Positions 36,252 through 46,800 are shown, counted from the stretch's first letter. The stretch is DNA of 64,000 bases from Lysobacterales bacterium (GCA_022844165.1 JALHMH010000013.1:1-64000); one strand, 5' to 3'. Numbers and translations: made by a program. The notes: generated from the sequence alone by a model not told the origin.

Positions 36252-36761
36252 TTACCTGAACAATTTCCCAGGCAAACCCAATCTCCCAGCCACCTCGCGC
36301 TGATGAGCGTGAGTGATCGCAACGGCCAGCGCATCGGCTGCGTCGGCTCTCATGGTTGACTTGATGTTCAGCAAGATGCCGATCATGTATTGCACTTGCG
36401 CTTTATCGGCGCCGCCCGAACCAACGACCGCGTTCTTGATGTGGCGCGGCGCGTATTCGCTGACGGGCAACAAGGCATTGACGCACGCACAAATCGCTGC
36501 TCCGCGTGCCTGGCCGAGCTTTAGAGCGGACTGCGGATTCTTCGACAAAAAGACCGTCTCAACGGCCACCTCATCGGGTCGGAAGTCGGCTATGGCGCGA
36601 CTGACGCCGTCGAAAATGTCCTTGAGCCGAGTGGGAAAATTCTCATCATAGGTTTCCACAACCAGATGCTCGACGTGCTTCAAAGATCCGCGTTCGACGC
36701 TGATGATACCCAGGCCGGTGCGCCGCGAGCCTGGGTCAATGCCGAGTATGCGCGTTACCAC
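36252..36761 (-). CDS. ruvC: Crossover junction endodeoxyribonuclease RuvC
   Basis: 169 aa, full length. It resolves Holliday junctions in recombinational repair. Catalytic acids are present: Asp in ILGIDPGSRRTGLG, Glu in EVAVETVFLSKNPQSALKLG, and the His/Asp pair region ADAADALAVAITHAH, with HIKNAVVGSGGADKAQVQYM conserved. In most proteobacteria ruvC is followed by ruvA and ruvB. Here its downstream neighbour is a secreted BNR protein on the other strand and a repeat array lies upstream, so it stands alone. Confidence 0.97.
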   Translation of the reverse strand: MVTRILGIDPGSRRTGLGIISVERGSLKHVEHLVVETYDENFPTRLKDIFDGVSRAIADFRPDEVAVETVFLSKNPQSALKLGQARGAAICACVNALLPVSEYAPRHIKNAVVGSGGADKAQVQYMIGILLNIKSTMRADAADALAVAITHAHQREVAGRLGLPGKLFR

Positions 36762-36816
36762 GCGATCTGACGCCCAGACGCAACCCTGTCAACACACATG
36801 CCAACCGGCGCTGCGC

Positions 36817-37218
36817 TAGAGTCCCTGACGGAGACTGATCTCGACAAATGAGTCAAATTTTCTACGAAGCGGCTTTGGCTTTTGAAGCCCCCTTGAGTCA
36901 AGGGGGCGCGCGGAGCGCGGGGTTGTGGCGAGTACGCTGTCGGACGAAGCCAGCAATGCTCGTCGGTCTGAGGCGAAGCCTCGTTAGAGTCCTCAATGAA
37001 GCTGGATCTTGTCATTTGAGTCGGTTTCTTAGAAGCGGCTTTGGCTTTTGCAGCCCCATAACTTAAGGCGGTGAGACTCGGCACACGCCGCAGGCGTGTG
37101 CCGAGTCGAACGCCCGGCGGCTGCGCCGCTGGGCCGGAAATGCGAAGCGCGGGTTGTGGGAAATACGGTGTCTTGCGAAGCCAACAATGCTCGGCGGTCT
37201 GAGGCGGAGCCTCGTTAG
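36817..37218 (+). repeat. Mosaic repeat array A-B-A-B between ruvC and DUF393 gene
   Basis: Unit A (36817-36886: TAGAGTCCCTGACGGA, AAATGAGTCAAATTTTCTAC, GAAGCGGCTTTGGCTTTTGA) is followed by unit B (36891-36987: GCGGGGTTGTGGCGAGTAC, CCAGCAATGCTCGTCGGTCT, GAGGCGAAGCCTCGTTAG). A diverged A (36985-37057) and a longer B (37072-37218) follow; the latter carries palindromes GCACACGCCGCAGGCGTGTG-C and GCCCGGCGGCTGCGCCGC. Single A (7196) and B (12648, 17213) copies elsewhere show the units move or recombine independently. Confidence 0.8.
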
Positions 37219-37331
37219 TTCTGCATTGCAATTGAAACATCCAGCGCATCGTCGGGACTCGGCGAACTCAAACTTTGAGCGTGATCCAGATCGCAGGAAC
37301 CGTCAAGAACAAAGAAACCGGGGTACGACGA

Positions 37332-37751
37332 TCAATCGCCCACGGAGCAACGATGCATACGATCGAGCTTACGCTGCAACCACCACGCGAGTAGATGGTG
37401 CAGCCCTAAGGCACTGACCAGCCAGCGATGGCGCGCCATATGCGCATACAGAACGCCTAGCGGGCGCTCGAACCGACCGAGTGCATTTGCCATGGCTAGA
37501 AAACCGATTCGCCGATACACAGCCGCGAATGCGGGTACGCCAATATGCATCGTCTCGCCTTCTACGACATGCAACCTACCCATCAGTTCGGCCCGGGCAA
37601 ACGTGCGCTCTCCAAAACGGACCTCCACGTCCCTGCCACTGATATCGATCAATCGCACGGCATCCATCCGAGCGACGGCCATGGTTTCCATTTCGGCCCG
37701 GCAAACGGGGCAGCTTGCATCGTAATAGACGGTCAATGGTGGCTCAGTCAT
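37332..37751 (-). CDS. DCC-family thiol-disulfide oxidoreductase (DUF393)
   Basis: 139 aa from the ATG at 37751. The family signature YYDASCPVCRAEM with a CxxC pair lies near the N-terminus, followed by DAVRLIDISGRDVEVRFG and the Arg/His/Trp-rich membrane-facing C-terminal half (VYRRIGFLAMANALGRFERP). Family members are small thioredoxin-like proteins of unclear substrate. The longer frame up to 38447 lies antisense to the next gene and is not used. It is divergent from the Rossmann-fold gene, 39 bp apart. Confidence 0.88.
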   Translation of the reverse strand: MTEPPLTVYYDASCPVCRAEMETMAVARMDAVRLIDISGRDVEVRFGERTFARAELMGRLHVVEGETMHIGVPAFAAVYRRIGFLAMANALGRFERPLGVLYAHMARHRWLVSALGLHHLLAWWLQRKLDRMHRCSVGD

Positions 37752-37790
37752 GCGGTTATGATCCAACGAATTCGGTGAAGGAGCCGCAAC

Positions 37791-38687
37791 ATCGCACGCG
37801 TACTCATTCTTGGTGGTTCCGGTTTCATTGGTCGCCATGCCGTTGCCGCCGCCCTGGCCAGTGGCCTGAACGTCACCATCGCCAGCCGCTTTCCCGAACG
37901 CATCGCGCATAAACTGCCGCAATCCGCACGTCACTGCCCACGCATCGCAGTGCACATGGAGCAACTGGCGACGCCATCGCGCTGGCTTCCCATTCTCGGC
38001 GAGCATGACGCTGTGATCAACTGTGTGGGAATTCTGCGACAACGCCGCGGCGAAACCTATGAGGCCCTGCACCATTTTGCGGTCGCAGCGCTGGCCAGCG
38101 CCTGTGGTGACCGACGCCTGGTGCATGTCTCGGCGCTTGGCCTGGAAGCACCCGCAAGAAGTCGATTCCTGACAAGCAAACGACGCGGGGAAAGGGCGTT
38201 GATGCAATCGCCCGCCGACTGGTTCTTGGTGCGCCCTTCGTTGCTCGATGGCCAAGGGGGTTTCGGCGCGAGCTGGCTCCGCAGCGTGGCGCAGTGGCCC
38301 GTGCATCCGCTTCCCAGCGCGGCACGCGGGCGCGTCGCTGCATTGGACGTTGCCGAACTGGGCGAATGCCTGGCGGCAATTGTCTGCGCCCCGTCTGCCG
38401 CTCGCCCCGTCGAAGAACGCATTGTCGAACTTGGCGGCCCACAACAACTCACGTTAGTCGAGTACTTGCGCGCCTTGCGCCGACCGAAACCGGACGCGGC
38501 CGTGCTACCTGTTCCCAATTGGCTGGCAAGAATCACGAGCCACATCTGCGATGTGCTGCACGTCACGCCATTTTCATACGGCCACTGGGAACTTCTGCAA
38601 CGGGACAACCTGCCGTCCAACAATCGAACGGCAGAGTGGCTGGGGCGTAAACCAAGGCCAATCGGCCCGCACGCAGGATCGCATTAG
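37791..38687 (+). CDS. NAD(P)-binding Rossmann protein (NDUFA9-like), non-canonical start
   Basis: About 298 aa if read from ATC at 37791. Dinucleotide motif ARVLILGGSGFIGRHAVAAA, then VINCVGILRQRRG, LVHVSALGLEA, RPSLLDG; this fits the complex-I NDUFA9-like branch of short-chain epimerase-like proteins. An in-frame stop lies at 37776 and no ATG, GTG or TTG occurs before the essential GGSGFIG motif, whereas AAGGAG stands 7 nt before the ATC. The first canonical start (GTG 37944) would remove the cofactor site. It either uses a rare AUC start, is a start-codon mutant, or a sequence error occurs here. Confidence 0.75.
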   Translation: MARVLILGGSGFIGRHAVAAALASGLNVTIASRFPERIAHKLPQSARHCPRIAVHMEQLATPSRWLPILGEHDAVINCVGILRQRRGETYEALHHFAVAALASACGDRRLVHVSALGLEAPARSRFLTSKRRGERALMQSPADWFLVRPSLLDGQGGFGASWLRSVAQWPVHPLPSAARGRVAALDVAELGECLAAIVCAPSAARPVEERIVELGGPQQLTLVEYLRALRRPKPDAAVLPVPNWLARITSHICDVLHVTPFSYGHWELLQRDNLPSNNRTAEWLGRKPRPIGPHAGSH

Positions 38688-38705
38688 CGGAGCCATCCCG
38701 CTGGC

Positions 38706-41700
38706 TCATTGCGGCTCAACCACGACGATGCGTCGAACAACGGGCGTGCCGATTGCACGATTCTGTGGCCGATACATATCTTCGGCGACGGACGCTGGAA
38801 CGCTATAGGTGCCTGGCGAAACCGCACGCACCAAATAGTAGAGGTCGGTACTCGAACCGGCACTCAGCGACAGCGCAGCGACATAGCGATCTTCCCGGTA
38901 TTCCTGATAGCGAAGATTCGAACCATAGCTGCGCCACTCGTCCAGATTCGTACCATCGATTGTCAGTTCCGCGAGCTGCTTGCTATCCATCAGATTCAGA
39001 TTTTCGATCTCCAATCCGCCAGCGAGCGCGTCGGTCACCAACAGGTCCGACAACTGTTCCTCAGCGTCGATACGCAAATGCACAACCAACCCCTCACCTT
39101 CGGTCAGCGAGTCCCCGACAAACGCAGCGCCACCGTGCCGGAACCAACGGGTTGTGATGCGCACTCCGTTGCTGACCGGCGCCGGCGCTGCCAATGGTAT
39201 GCCTACGGTGTCTTGTGCAAGGAAAAACGTGCCAGTGCTGCTGACATTTAAGCTGGCACCTGCACGCAGGTCTTCGATGACGAGATCGCGCGTAAACCAG
39301 CCATCCACCTTGAACCCCTCACGTTGGGATCCAACCACCAGCTCGCCAGCCAATGGGGCCGGATTGGCAGCCAGTGCCTTTGCCAGCTTGATCAACGCAA
39401 GTTTGTCGTGCGTATTCAAAAAGAGCGACCCGCGAGCTTCGCGACTCACTTCGATCACCCGACCAGTCTCGGACTGGGGCAACAGATCGTGCTCGATGGC
39501 GACCGCCAGCGCGGCAGCACGGTCGCCAACGGCAGAAAAATAATCGCCGTAATACTCAGGGCCACGAGCGTATCGGTCGTTCAGCGCCTTTTGCGCAGCC
39601 TGCTGCGCCCGCGGAAGGTCTCCGGCCAGTTTCAGCGCCGCTGCCAGACGCATCAATGGCAACGGCCCGCGTGCACCGTCAGTCGACGAATCGAAGACGT
39701 TCCGCAACGTGCCCAATGGCGCCTGGTTCACGCGCGCCAGCACGTATCCTGCATGCGCATTGAACGCCAATTTGATGTGCTCGCCTACTTCACCCCAGCC
39801 ACGTTCCCATGACTGTGTGCCGCCGGCCAGAAGATCTTCGCGCAGACGTTCAAGGGAGCGTTGCAGCAGCCGTGCCGGTACCGCATATCCAGCGCTTTGC
39901 GCATCCTGCAGAAACTCCACGACGTAGGGCGTAATTTGCGGATCTGAGTAATCGCTTCCCGGCCAGAACCCAAAATGACCATTGTCCAATTGCATCGAAC
40001 TGATTCGATCGATGGCATAGGCGACGTTCGCTTCACGCTTCTCAGTATCAAACGCAACGCCAAGTTTGCCTGCGCTCGCCTCGCCGACGAGCACATACGG
40101 GTATCCCTTGCTCGTCGTCTGTTCGATGCATCCATAGGGGTATTCCGCAAGATCAGCAATCAGCTGATTCACCGCCAGCGGCGCGCGCGTCGATGCGCTG
40201 ACGCGCGATCTCAGGCTGCTGGGGGCCAGTCCGTCGACAGATTGCGAGAGATCGACCTCGGTTGCGCCCGTTAGTTGTTCGAGCCGTGCGACTCGTTCCG
40301 GCGCGTGCGTAGAACGAACTGCGATTTCGAACTGTCGATTCAGTTCGACATCTCCGCCACGTGCGCTTAGGGCAAACTTGCCAATGCCGACGTCGCTCAG
40401 TGCGCGCAAGGCGAAAGACAGCGTGGTTCGCTGATCGACAGCCATCCGAAGACGGCGCGCAGCGTCGTCGATCGCGATCGGTCCGCTCGCTGCAAATCCC
40501 AGTGTCAAGTCCAGTGGTTTGCCCGACAGATTGTGCAGATCCAGAGTCAACCTGGCCGTATCGTCCGGCGCCATGACTCGAGGCGTGCTGACTTCCGCCA
40601 GCAAAGGCGCACGCACCAGAGTTTCGACACTGGCGGAGCCGAACCGATCAGCGGAGAACGCCACCGCCGAGACGCGAAGCGCGCCGTTGAAGTCGGGCAC
40701 ATTCAAGGTCACTTCCGCATGACCCGCGGCATCAAGCGAAACTGCGCCGGAGAACAGGTCTACCGTCAGGACCTTCGCCGTGGGCCGGCGCGCTTGTGGC
40801 AATCCCGGCACAGCCAGATCGCCGCCGAATTTCAAGCGCGCACGTTCTCCAGCAAGCGCTTCGATGATCCGACCGTACACGTCGTAAGCATCAATCGCAT
40901 AACGACGTTTGCCAAAAAACTCTTTGATCGGATCAGGCACTTCGAATTGCGTGATGTTGAGAATTCCCTGATCGACAGCTGACACCGTGACCTGCGCGAC
41001 CTGATCGGCCAGGCCCGGCGCATTCACCGAGACTTTCAGCGGCTGGTTGGGTCGAATGGCGGCCGGTGCATTCAGCGCGAGTTCGACATTACGATCGGAC
41101 CGATCCCAGGGCACATGCGCAATCCCCACGGCACGGGAAGGTGTGATCTTGTCCTTGGACGTGCCTGGACGGAACACGAGCGCCGTTACGTATAGATCGT
41201 GACGTTGCCAATCCGAATCCAGTGTCACATCGACAGCGACCCCGGGCCGCGCGTCGAATTCGATGCTGCGCAAAACCCGATCGGTCTCGACCAACAGCAA
41301 GCCTGGGCCCGAATGGGGTGGCGTGATGGTTGCGGTCAGGGTATCGCCCACTTTGTATGTGGTCTTATCGAGCGCAACTTTAACCTTCTCCGGCCGAGCG
41401 TCGACACCGCGGTTGTCGTCATCGAAAGACCAGCCGACGTTAAACGCAAAGCGCGTCGTCAAACCCGTTTCTGGGTCGGTGATTTCGATGCGATGTGGGC
41501 CCCAGGATGCGTTGAAGACCAGGCTGCCCGGGTTGTCTCCAGGTATCTCCAGCGTCTGCGACTCGACCTCGACGAAACTCTGTGTGAAATCGACCTTCCA
41601 GCCGAGGTTCTCGTCATAGTTCCAGGTGTAGTCGCGGTCCTCACGAATCAGCCTGGCGACCAGTCCTCGCGCCGCAACACGCGTGCCGTCGGCCTTGACC

Positions 41701-43550
41701 TTGAGCACCTCAAAGCGCGCTGCGCCCTCACCGGAGAGATCGCCTTCGAATAATGGTCTTACGCCGACCAACGCTCCGGCGGGCCAAAGGGTACGCTTCA
41801 AGATTCGCGACACCGGGCGGCCACCGGTTTCGAACAGACTTCCGATCACTGTCACAGCCACCGGCCCGGCAACCTGACCCGGTTCGATGGCGATCTCCTG
41901 CCGCAAGCTGCCGCTGTCGTCGAGAGGCGCATCGATGACGTCGACTGGCTCTTTGTCAGGTGGATTGACTGGATCGCCGAAATGGTAACCTTTCAGTTCA
42001 CCAACGGGCGCGTGATCGACCGCGTACATGACTTTGGCCGTGAAGCGGTTGCCCGACGCAGGCGCGCCATACAGGTACGCTCCCTCCACGTTCAATTCCA
42101 ATGCCTGACCGGTCGCCAGCGTTTTCTGTACGCTATCGACATTGAGCTTCATGCGCTCCGGCAAGAACTCTTCGATACGAAACAAATAGCTGTGTACGGC
42201 GCCGTGCCCGCTCGGGTCGGTCGAGAGTTCCAGCCGCCAGCGACCGGTCGCCACATCCGGCGGCATCGCGCGCTCGTAAAGGTAATAGCCGGCGTTGTTC
42301 GCCTTGAGTTGCGCACTCGCGTAGACGCGTCCGTCAGGTTGCTTGAGGAATCCAAACAGCGGCGGATTGCCTGCCGTTCGACCATCAGAATCGCGTAATA
42401 GTGCGCTAATTCGCAGTGGCTCGCCAGGCCGGTATAGATCGCGCCCGGACCAAATAAAGAGGCTCGTTTCGCCACCGGTTCTTCCGGCGATATCAAAATC
42501 GCTCAGGTCGAGCGCAGGCTGGTGAAAAGGCAGCAAACTGAGCTCATCGCCCCTGGCTGCCAACAACACGTTCGCAGTGGCGAAAGGCGCATCGAGCACA
42601 GCCAAACCATCGCTGTCAGTCGCCAGTGACTGCAGCGTGACGCCGTTGCCATCGATCAGAGTCAGGTCGACGCCGCCTAGCGCCTTTCCGCTCGCCAGCG
42701 AGCGTGCCGCCACCCAGGTTTTGTGAGCATGACGACGCACATGAACGCCAATATCGCTACGCACGAAGTAGTTGGTTTGGAAGTCGGTACTGACTTGCCC
42801 GGCAGGCTTCATCAAAACGAAGTACAGGCCCGGCGGGGTCAGTTCATCGATTTGATGAACCGGAACATGCGTGGTTCGCCTTTCGTTGGCGCCACCGCCC
42901 GTCACAAAGCGGTTGAGATACACCGAGTCTGCAATGCGCTTCAATACGTTGAGATCCCAGTATCCGCGTCGACCTCCGCTTTGGAACTCCCGCAAAAACC
43001 GTGGCACGCTTTGGGAACGGACCCGATAAAACTCAATATCGACTTCCGGTACGTTGATGGTCAGGATTGGCAACCCATCGGTACCTTGTGCTGGTAGCAC
43101 GCTGCCTTGGCTGGCAAACAGGGCGGCTGGCGGCAGATCGACACTGGACACTTCGCTGATCTGGCCGCTGGCAAGCGAATCGCCACCGGCACTGACGATG
43201 CCAGGGGCAATTTCGATCTTGAACTTCTCCTGCGCTTTGACGTTTGGGAATGTGATCAGTCGACTTTCGTCCTGCATCACCCACGAGCCATCCACCGTCT
43301 TCCCGTCGCTCCCGGTCACCTTAATGTACTGATTGAGATCCTGCGCCTGGGCCAACGGCTCAGAGAAGCGAATCGTAAGCGCCGGCCGGCCCTCGTCGGC
43401 CTCGCCGGTGATCGACAGGATCGAAAACTCGCTCGCTGCCGATGCATCCGTCGTAACCGCGATTTCCTGAGCCGGTACCGCAGGCGTATCTTGGCGACAC
43501 GCCACCAGAGCGAACAGCAAGAGCGTTACAACCGCAAACCGTCTGGCCAT
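38706..43550 (-). CDS. Alpha-2-macroglobulin family lipoprotein
   Basis: 1614 aa from the ATG at 43550, with GGAG 8 nt upstream. A lipobox LLLFALVAC marks a lipoprotein. The MG domains (DLTLIDGNGV; SGRDLYRPGEPLRISALLRD; SFDDDNRGVDARPEKVKVAL) lead to the complement-like core, with the thioester motif YPYGCIEQTTSKGYPYV and the downstream alpha-barrel (ISSMQLDNGHFGFWPG) and receptor-binding-like domain. It is the YfhM-type periplasmic protease trap, thought to protect cells after envelope breach. The usual partner gene pbpC (PBP1C) is absent from the window. The short extension to 43604 is disfavoured. Confidence 0.93.
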   Translation of the reverse strand: MARRFAVVTLLLFALVACRQDTPAVPAQEIAVTTDASAASEFSILSITGEADEGRPALTIRFSEPLAQAQDLNQYIKVTGSDGKTVDGSWVMQDESRLITFPNVKAQEKFKIEIAPGIVSAGGDSLASGQISEVSSVDLPPAALFASQGSVLPAQGTDGLPILTINVPEVDIEFYRVRSQSVPRFLREFQSGGRRGYWDLNVLKRIADSVYLNRFVTGGGANERRTTHVPVHQIDELTPPGLYFVLMKPAGQVSTDFQTNYFVRSDIGVHVRRHAHKTWVAARSLASGKALGGVDLTLIDGNGVTLQSLATDSDGLAVLDAPFATANVLLAARGDELSLLPFHQPALDLSDFDIAGRTGGETSLFIWSGRDLYRPGEPLRISALLRDSDGRTAGNPPLFGFLKQPDGRVYASAQLKANNAGYYLYERAMPPDVATGRWRLELSTDPSGHGAVHSYLFRIEEFLPERMKLNVDSVQKTLATGQALELNVEGAYLYGAPASGNRFTAKVMYAVDHAPVGELKGYHFGDPVNPPDKEPVDVIDAPLDDSGSLRQEIAIEPGQVAGPVAVTVIGSLFETGGRPVSRILKRTLWPAGALVGVRPLFEGDLSGEGAARFEVLKVKADGTRVAARGLVARLIREDRDYTWNYDENLGWKVDFTQSFVEVESQTLEIPGDNPGSLVFNASWGPHRIEITDPETGLTTRFAFNVGWSFDDDNRGVDARPEKVKVALDKTTYKVGDTLTATITPPHSGPGLLLVETDRVLRSIEFDARPGVAVDVTLDSDWQRHDLYVTALVFRPGTSKDKITPSRAVGIAHVPWDRSDRNVELALNAPAAIRPNQPLKVSVNAPGLADQVAQVTVSAVDQGILNITQFEVPDPIKEFFGKRRYAIDAYDVYGRIIEALAGERARLKFGGDLAVPGLPQARRPTAKVLTVDLFSGAVSLDAAGHAEVTLNVPDFNGALRVSAVAFSADRFGSASVETLVRAPLLAEVSTPRVMAPDDTARLTLDLHNLSGKPLDLTLGFAASGPIAIDDAARRLRMAVDQRTTLSFALRALSDVGIGKFALSARGGDVELNRQFEIAVRSTHAPERVARLEQLTGATEVDLSQSVDGLAPSSLRSRVSASTRAPLAVNQLIADLAEYPYGCIEQTTSKGYPYVLVGEASAGKLGVAFDTEKREANVAYAIDRISSMQLDNGHFGFWPGSDYSDPQITPYVVEFLQDAQSAGYAVPARLLQRSLERLREDLLAGGTQSWERGWGEVGEHIKLAFNAHAGYVLARVNQAPLGTLRNVFDSSTDGARGPLPLMRLAAALKLAGDLPRAQQAAQKALNDRYARGPEYYGDYFSAVGDRAAALAVAIEHDLLPQSETGRVIEVSREARGSLFLNTHDKLALIKLAKALAANPAPLAGELVVGSQREGFKVDGWFTRDLVIEDLRAGASLNVSSTGTFFLAQDTVGIPLAAPAPVSNGVRITTRWFRHGGAAFVGDSLTEGEGLVVHLRIDAEEQLSDLLVTDALAGGLEIENLNLMDSKQLAELTIDGTNLDEWRSYGSNLRYQEYREDRYVAALSLSAGSSTDLYYLVRAVSPGTYSVPASVAEDMYRPQNRAIGTPVVRRIVVVEPQ

Positions 43551-43894
43551 GCGAAACTCCGGATCAATGTTTGCCGGCATTCTATGCCTGCCGCTGCAAA
43601 CCATGTTCGATTTGGCCCGCGTGCCCGCACCCGGTCGTTAGCAGGCTGTTGAGAAACAGCCTGCGGGCGCGAACCATGGATCGTTCGCACATGGGTCGAG
43701 CACGTAAGTGCGTGATCCGTGGAGAGCGAGTCCGGACATGTGCCGGACTCGCGACTTGAGAAACGCACAGGAAGAGCGTTTCTCAACAACGTGTTAGTCA
43801 TCTCCAATTGGTCATCACTACACAAATACTTGCGATGTCCGTGATTTAAGCGTGGAATTCGCAACATAAGCCGAGTCACAGGGGAAATTTTGGC
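43551..43894. other. Divergent intergenic region holding the left inverted repeat
   Basis: About 340 bp between the alpha-2-macroglobulin gene (minus) and the autotransporter gene (plus). It is mostly occupied by the structured repeat (43641-43797). The last 95 bp before the ATG at 43895 should hold the autotransporter promoter; no consensus -35/-10 pair is clear. Confidence 0.45.
43641..43797 (+). repeat. Structured repeat, left copy of an inverted pair
   Basis: 157 bp. Its reverse complement recurs at 48628-48769 with about 12 mismatches plus one 15-nt insertion (GATCGTTCGCACATG) in this copy. It can fold into three hairpins: CAGGCTGTT-GAGA-AACAGCCTG, GAGTCCGG-ACATGTG-CCGGACTC and GAGAAACGC-ACAGGAAGA-GCGTTTCTC. 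Ends read CAGGCTG and CAACGTGTTAG. Confidence 0.8.
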
Positions 43895-46800
43895 ATGTCA
43901 CCACATTGGCTTCGACAAGCGCTGGCTTCGCTCACGCTGCTTTTAGTCACTGCTCAGGCGCTGGCGCAAGCCGATCTGGCGGTGACGGTGAGCGACAATC
44001 CAGATCCCGTGGCGGTCAACGCCAATGTCGATTACACCGTCAATGTAAGCAATGCTGCGGCTTCGCCGTCAGCCGACGGCGTGAACGCCAACATTTTCTA
44101 CGCATCGGCGTTAACGCCAGTACCGCAACCGACGCCGGGTTGGACGTGTACCGGCGTAAACCCGATCAACTGCGCATTGAGTGGCGGATCGCTGGCCGGC
44201 GGCAGCAGTGCGACGCCGTTAGTGCTGCGTTTTCAAGCGCCGGCGGCGCCGCAAACGGTACAGATTTCCGTCACCTCGTTGTTCACAGGATCGGATATCA
44301 ATCCAGCCAACAATACCAACATCACGCAATCGACCCAGGTCATCGTCGCCCAGGCCAATCTGAATGCCGCGATTGTTGCCAGCACCCCGACCGCGAACGT
44401 TGGCACGCCGCTTAGCTTCACGACACAAATCAGTAACTTAGGCCCTGGAAATGCGCCGAATACGGTGGTCAATGGCATATTGAGCGGGCCAATCCAATTC
44501 AGCGGATTTTCCACATCGCCAGCCTGGAATTGCACATTCAATGCCAATGGTGGTGTCGTGCAGTGCACTTACATCGCTGGCAGTCCCACGGGCACGCTGG
44601 CCAATGGCGTCACCGCGTCGAACATTGTCATCAATGGCGTTGCAGGCCCGGGAACGGGCAACGCCCAACTGACCATGACACCCTCCTCAAGCGCGCCAGA
44701 CCCGAGCCCGGGCGGTGCAACCGCCTCGATTGCAGTCAGCAATCCGCCGCCACCGGCGGTCGATCTTTCGCTGATCCAATCCGTCGTCGGCATACAGCCC
44801 ATCGGTAGAGGCCAGCCCTTCACGTTCCGCTTGCAGGTGTCCAACAGTACTGCCAGCAACCAGCAGGCGAGCGGCGTCTCGATCAATGATCCGCTGCCCG
44901 CCGGTATCAGCTTGCAGTCGTTCAGCGGCAGCAACTGGTCATGCACCGGCAGTGTCGTTTGCAGCTTCGGCGGCACCCTGGCGATTGGTCAGGCGGCACC
45001 CCCGCTGGATTTAGTCGTGGTGTACAACCTGCCCGTGCCAACCAATGGATCGAGCGTCACCAATGTTGCGACCGTGACCGGCGCAGAAGCGGACCCGAAC
45101 GTCAACAATAACACCGCCAGTGCGATCGCCAATCTGCGCGGCACTGCGGACGTCAGTGTTGCGCTCACCGGACCGGCAAGTGTGATTGCCGGAAGCCCGT
45201 TCACGACCACACTCACAGCAAGCAACAGCGGCCCCGATGATGCGGCGAATGTCTCAACCAGCGTAACCTTCAGCCCAGTGTTCACAGTCGACACTGTTTC
45301 TGGCGGCGCAGGGTGGTCATGCATTGCGGCTGGCCAGAACGTCAGCTGCACCAGATCGACTTTTGCGGTTGGCAGCAGCGTTGCCGCAACGATCGGGCTT
45401 CTGGCGTCGAGCGCCGGCACCGGCAATAGCACCGCGACAATCGACACGAGCAGTTTCGACCCGAACACAGCCAACAATGCGTCCGCGCTGTCGACCGTCG
45501 TGGCGGCGCAGAACAGTTCATTGGCACTATCGATGACGGATAGCGCCGATCCCGTCGCGACCGGCGACGAGTTCGACTATGTGATCACGGTGACCAACAC
45601 TGGCAACATCCCGCAGAACAATTTTACGCTGGTCGATACGCTGCCCACACAAGTCAGCTTCAGGAGTTTCACGGGGACAGGCTGGACGTGTACCGGCACG
45701 GCTATCGTCAACTGCAGCCTGCCGGCTACGCTGGCCCCAAATGCGAGCAGCAATCTTCGTTTGCGGGTTCGCGCCGAATCTGCCGGCACCGCGTCCAATC
45801 AGGCGCAGGTCAGCTCGGCCCAATCGGCGACATCAACGTCCGCCAGCGAGTCGACGCTGATCACCGCCAATCTGGCGCTGCAATTCACGAACATCGCAAC
45901 ACCCAGCAGCGTCCCGGTGGGCGGCGATATCAGTTTTGCGCTGACTGTCCGCAACGCCTCGCCAACCGCCGATGCCAACGGCCTCGTATTGATCAACACT
46001 CTGCCACCCGGCGTTCAGTTCCGGAACGTTGACGCGCCCGATTGGGTGTGCGCTTCGCAAGGCCAATTGGTGGACTGCCGCCGCAACACGCTCGCACGCA
46101 ATGCAGAGTCGTTGTTGACGATCGTGGCTACGGTAACAAGCCCAGGCTCTCTGGTTAACCGAGCCCAATTGAACGCCAACAATCTTCCGACGGCCCTGGT
46201 TGCGAATGCGCCGTTCACGGTGGTACCGGCTCCATCAGGCGTCGACCTGGTCCTTGAGCTAAGCGACACGCCAGATCCGGTCACGGTGGGCGAAGTCTTC
46301 GAATTGACTTCGCGTATCGTCAACTTTGGCCCGCAATCTGCGACGGGCCTGACCTTGACCATTCCACTGGCCGCAGGCGTCGAGGGCGTCGGATTCAGCG
46401 GTGCCGGCTGGTCCTGCACTTTTGGAACGCAAGCGGTATGCACGCTGTCATCGTTGGCCGTTGACGGGCAAGCGTCGGTATCGGTCCGGGTTCGGAGCGC
46501 ACAGGCTGGCACCGTGACACATAGCGCGTCGGTCACGTCCCAGCAAATCGAAGCAACCCCCAGTAACAACACGGATACAGAAACAACGACCGTCCAGAAC
46601 ATCGTTGTGCCTCCGCAATCAGCCGACCTGCAATTGAGCGCCAGTGCACCAGCGAGTGCTGCAGCTGGCACTACGGTTGAGATATCGGCGAGCTTGAGGA
46701 ACCGCGGCCCAGGCGCTGCCTCGATGGTTGTACTTCGCACCACACCAGGCGGCCCGTTGACCCTCTCGGCCGGCTCCGGCACAGGTTTCACCTGCGGTGC

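Noticed and set aside
43641..43797. Left structured repeat considered as an integron attC or phage attachment site
   Set aside because: The ends (CAGGCTG, CAACGTGTTAG) do not fit the paired R''/R' consensus and there are three hairpins instead of one stem.
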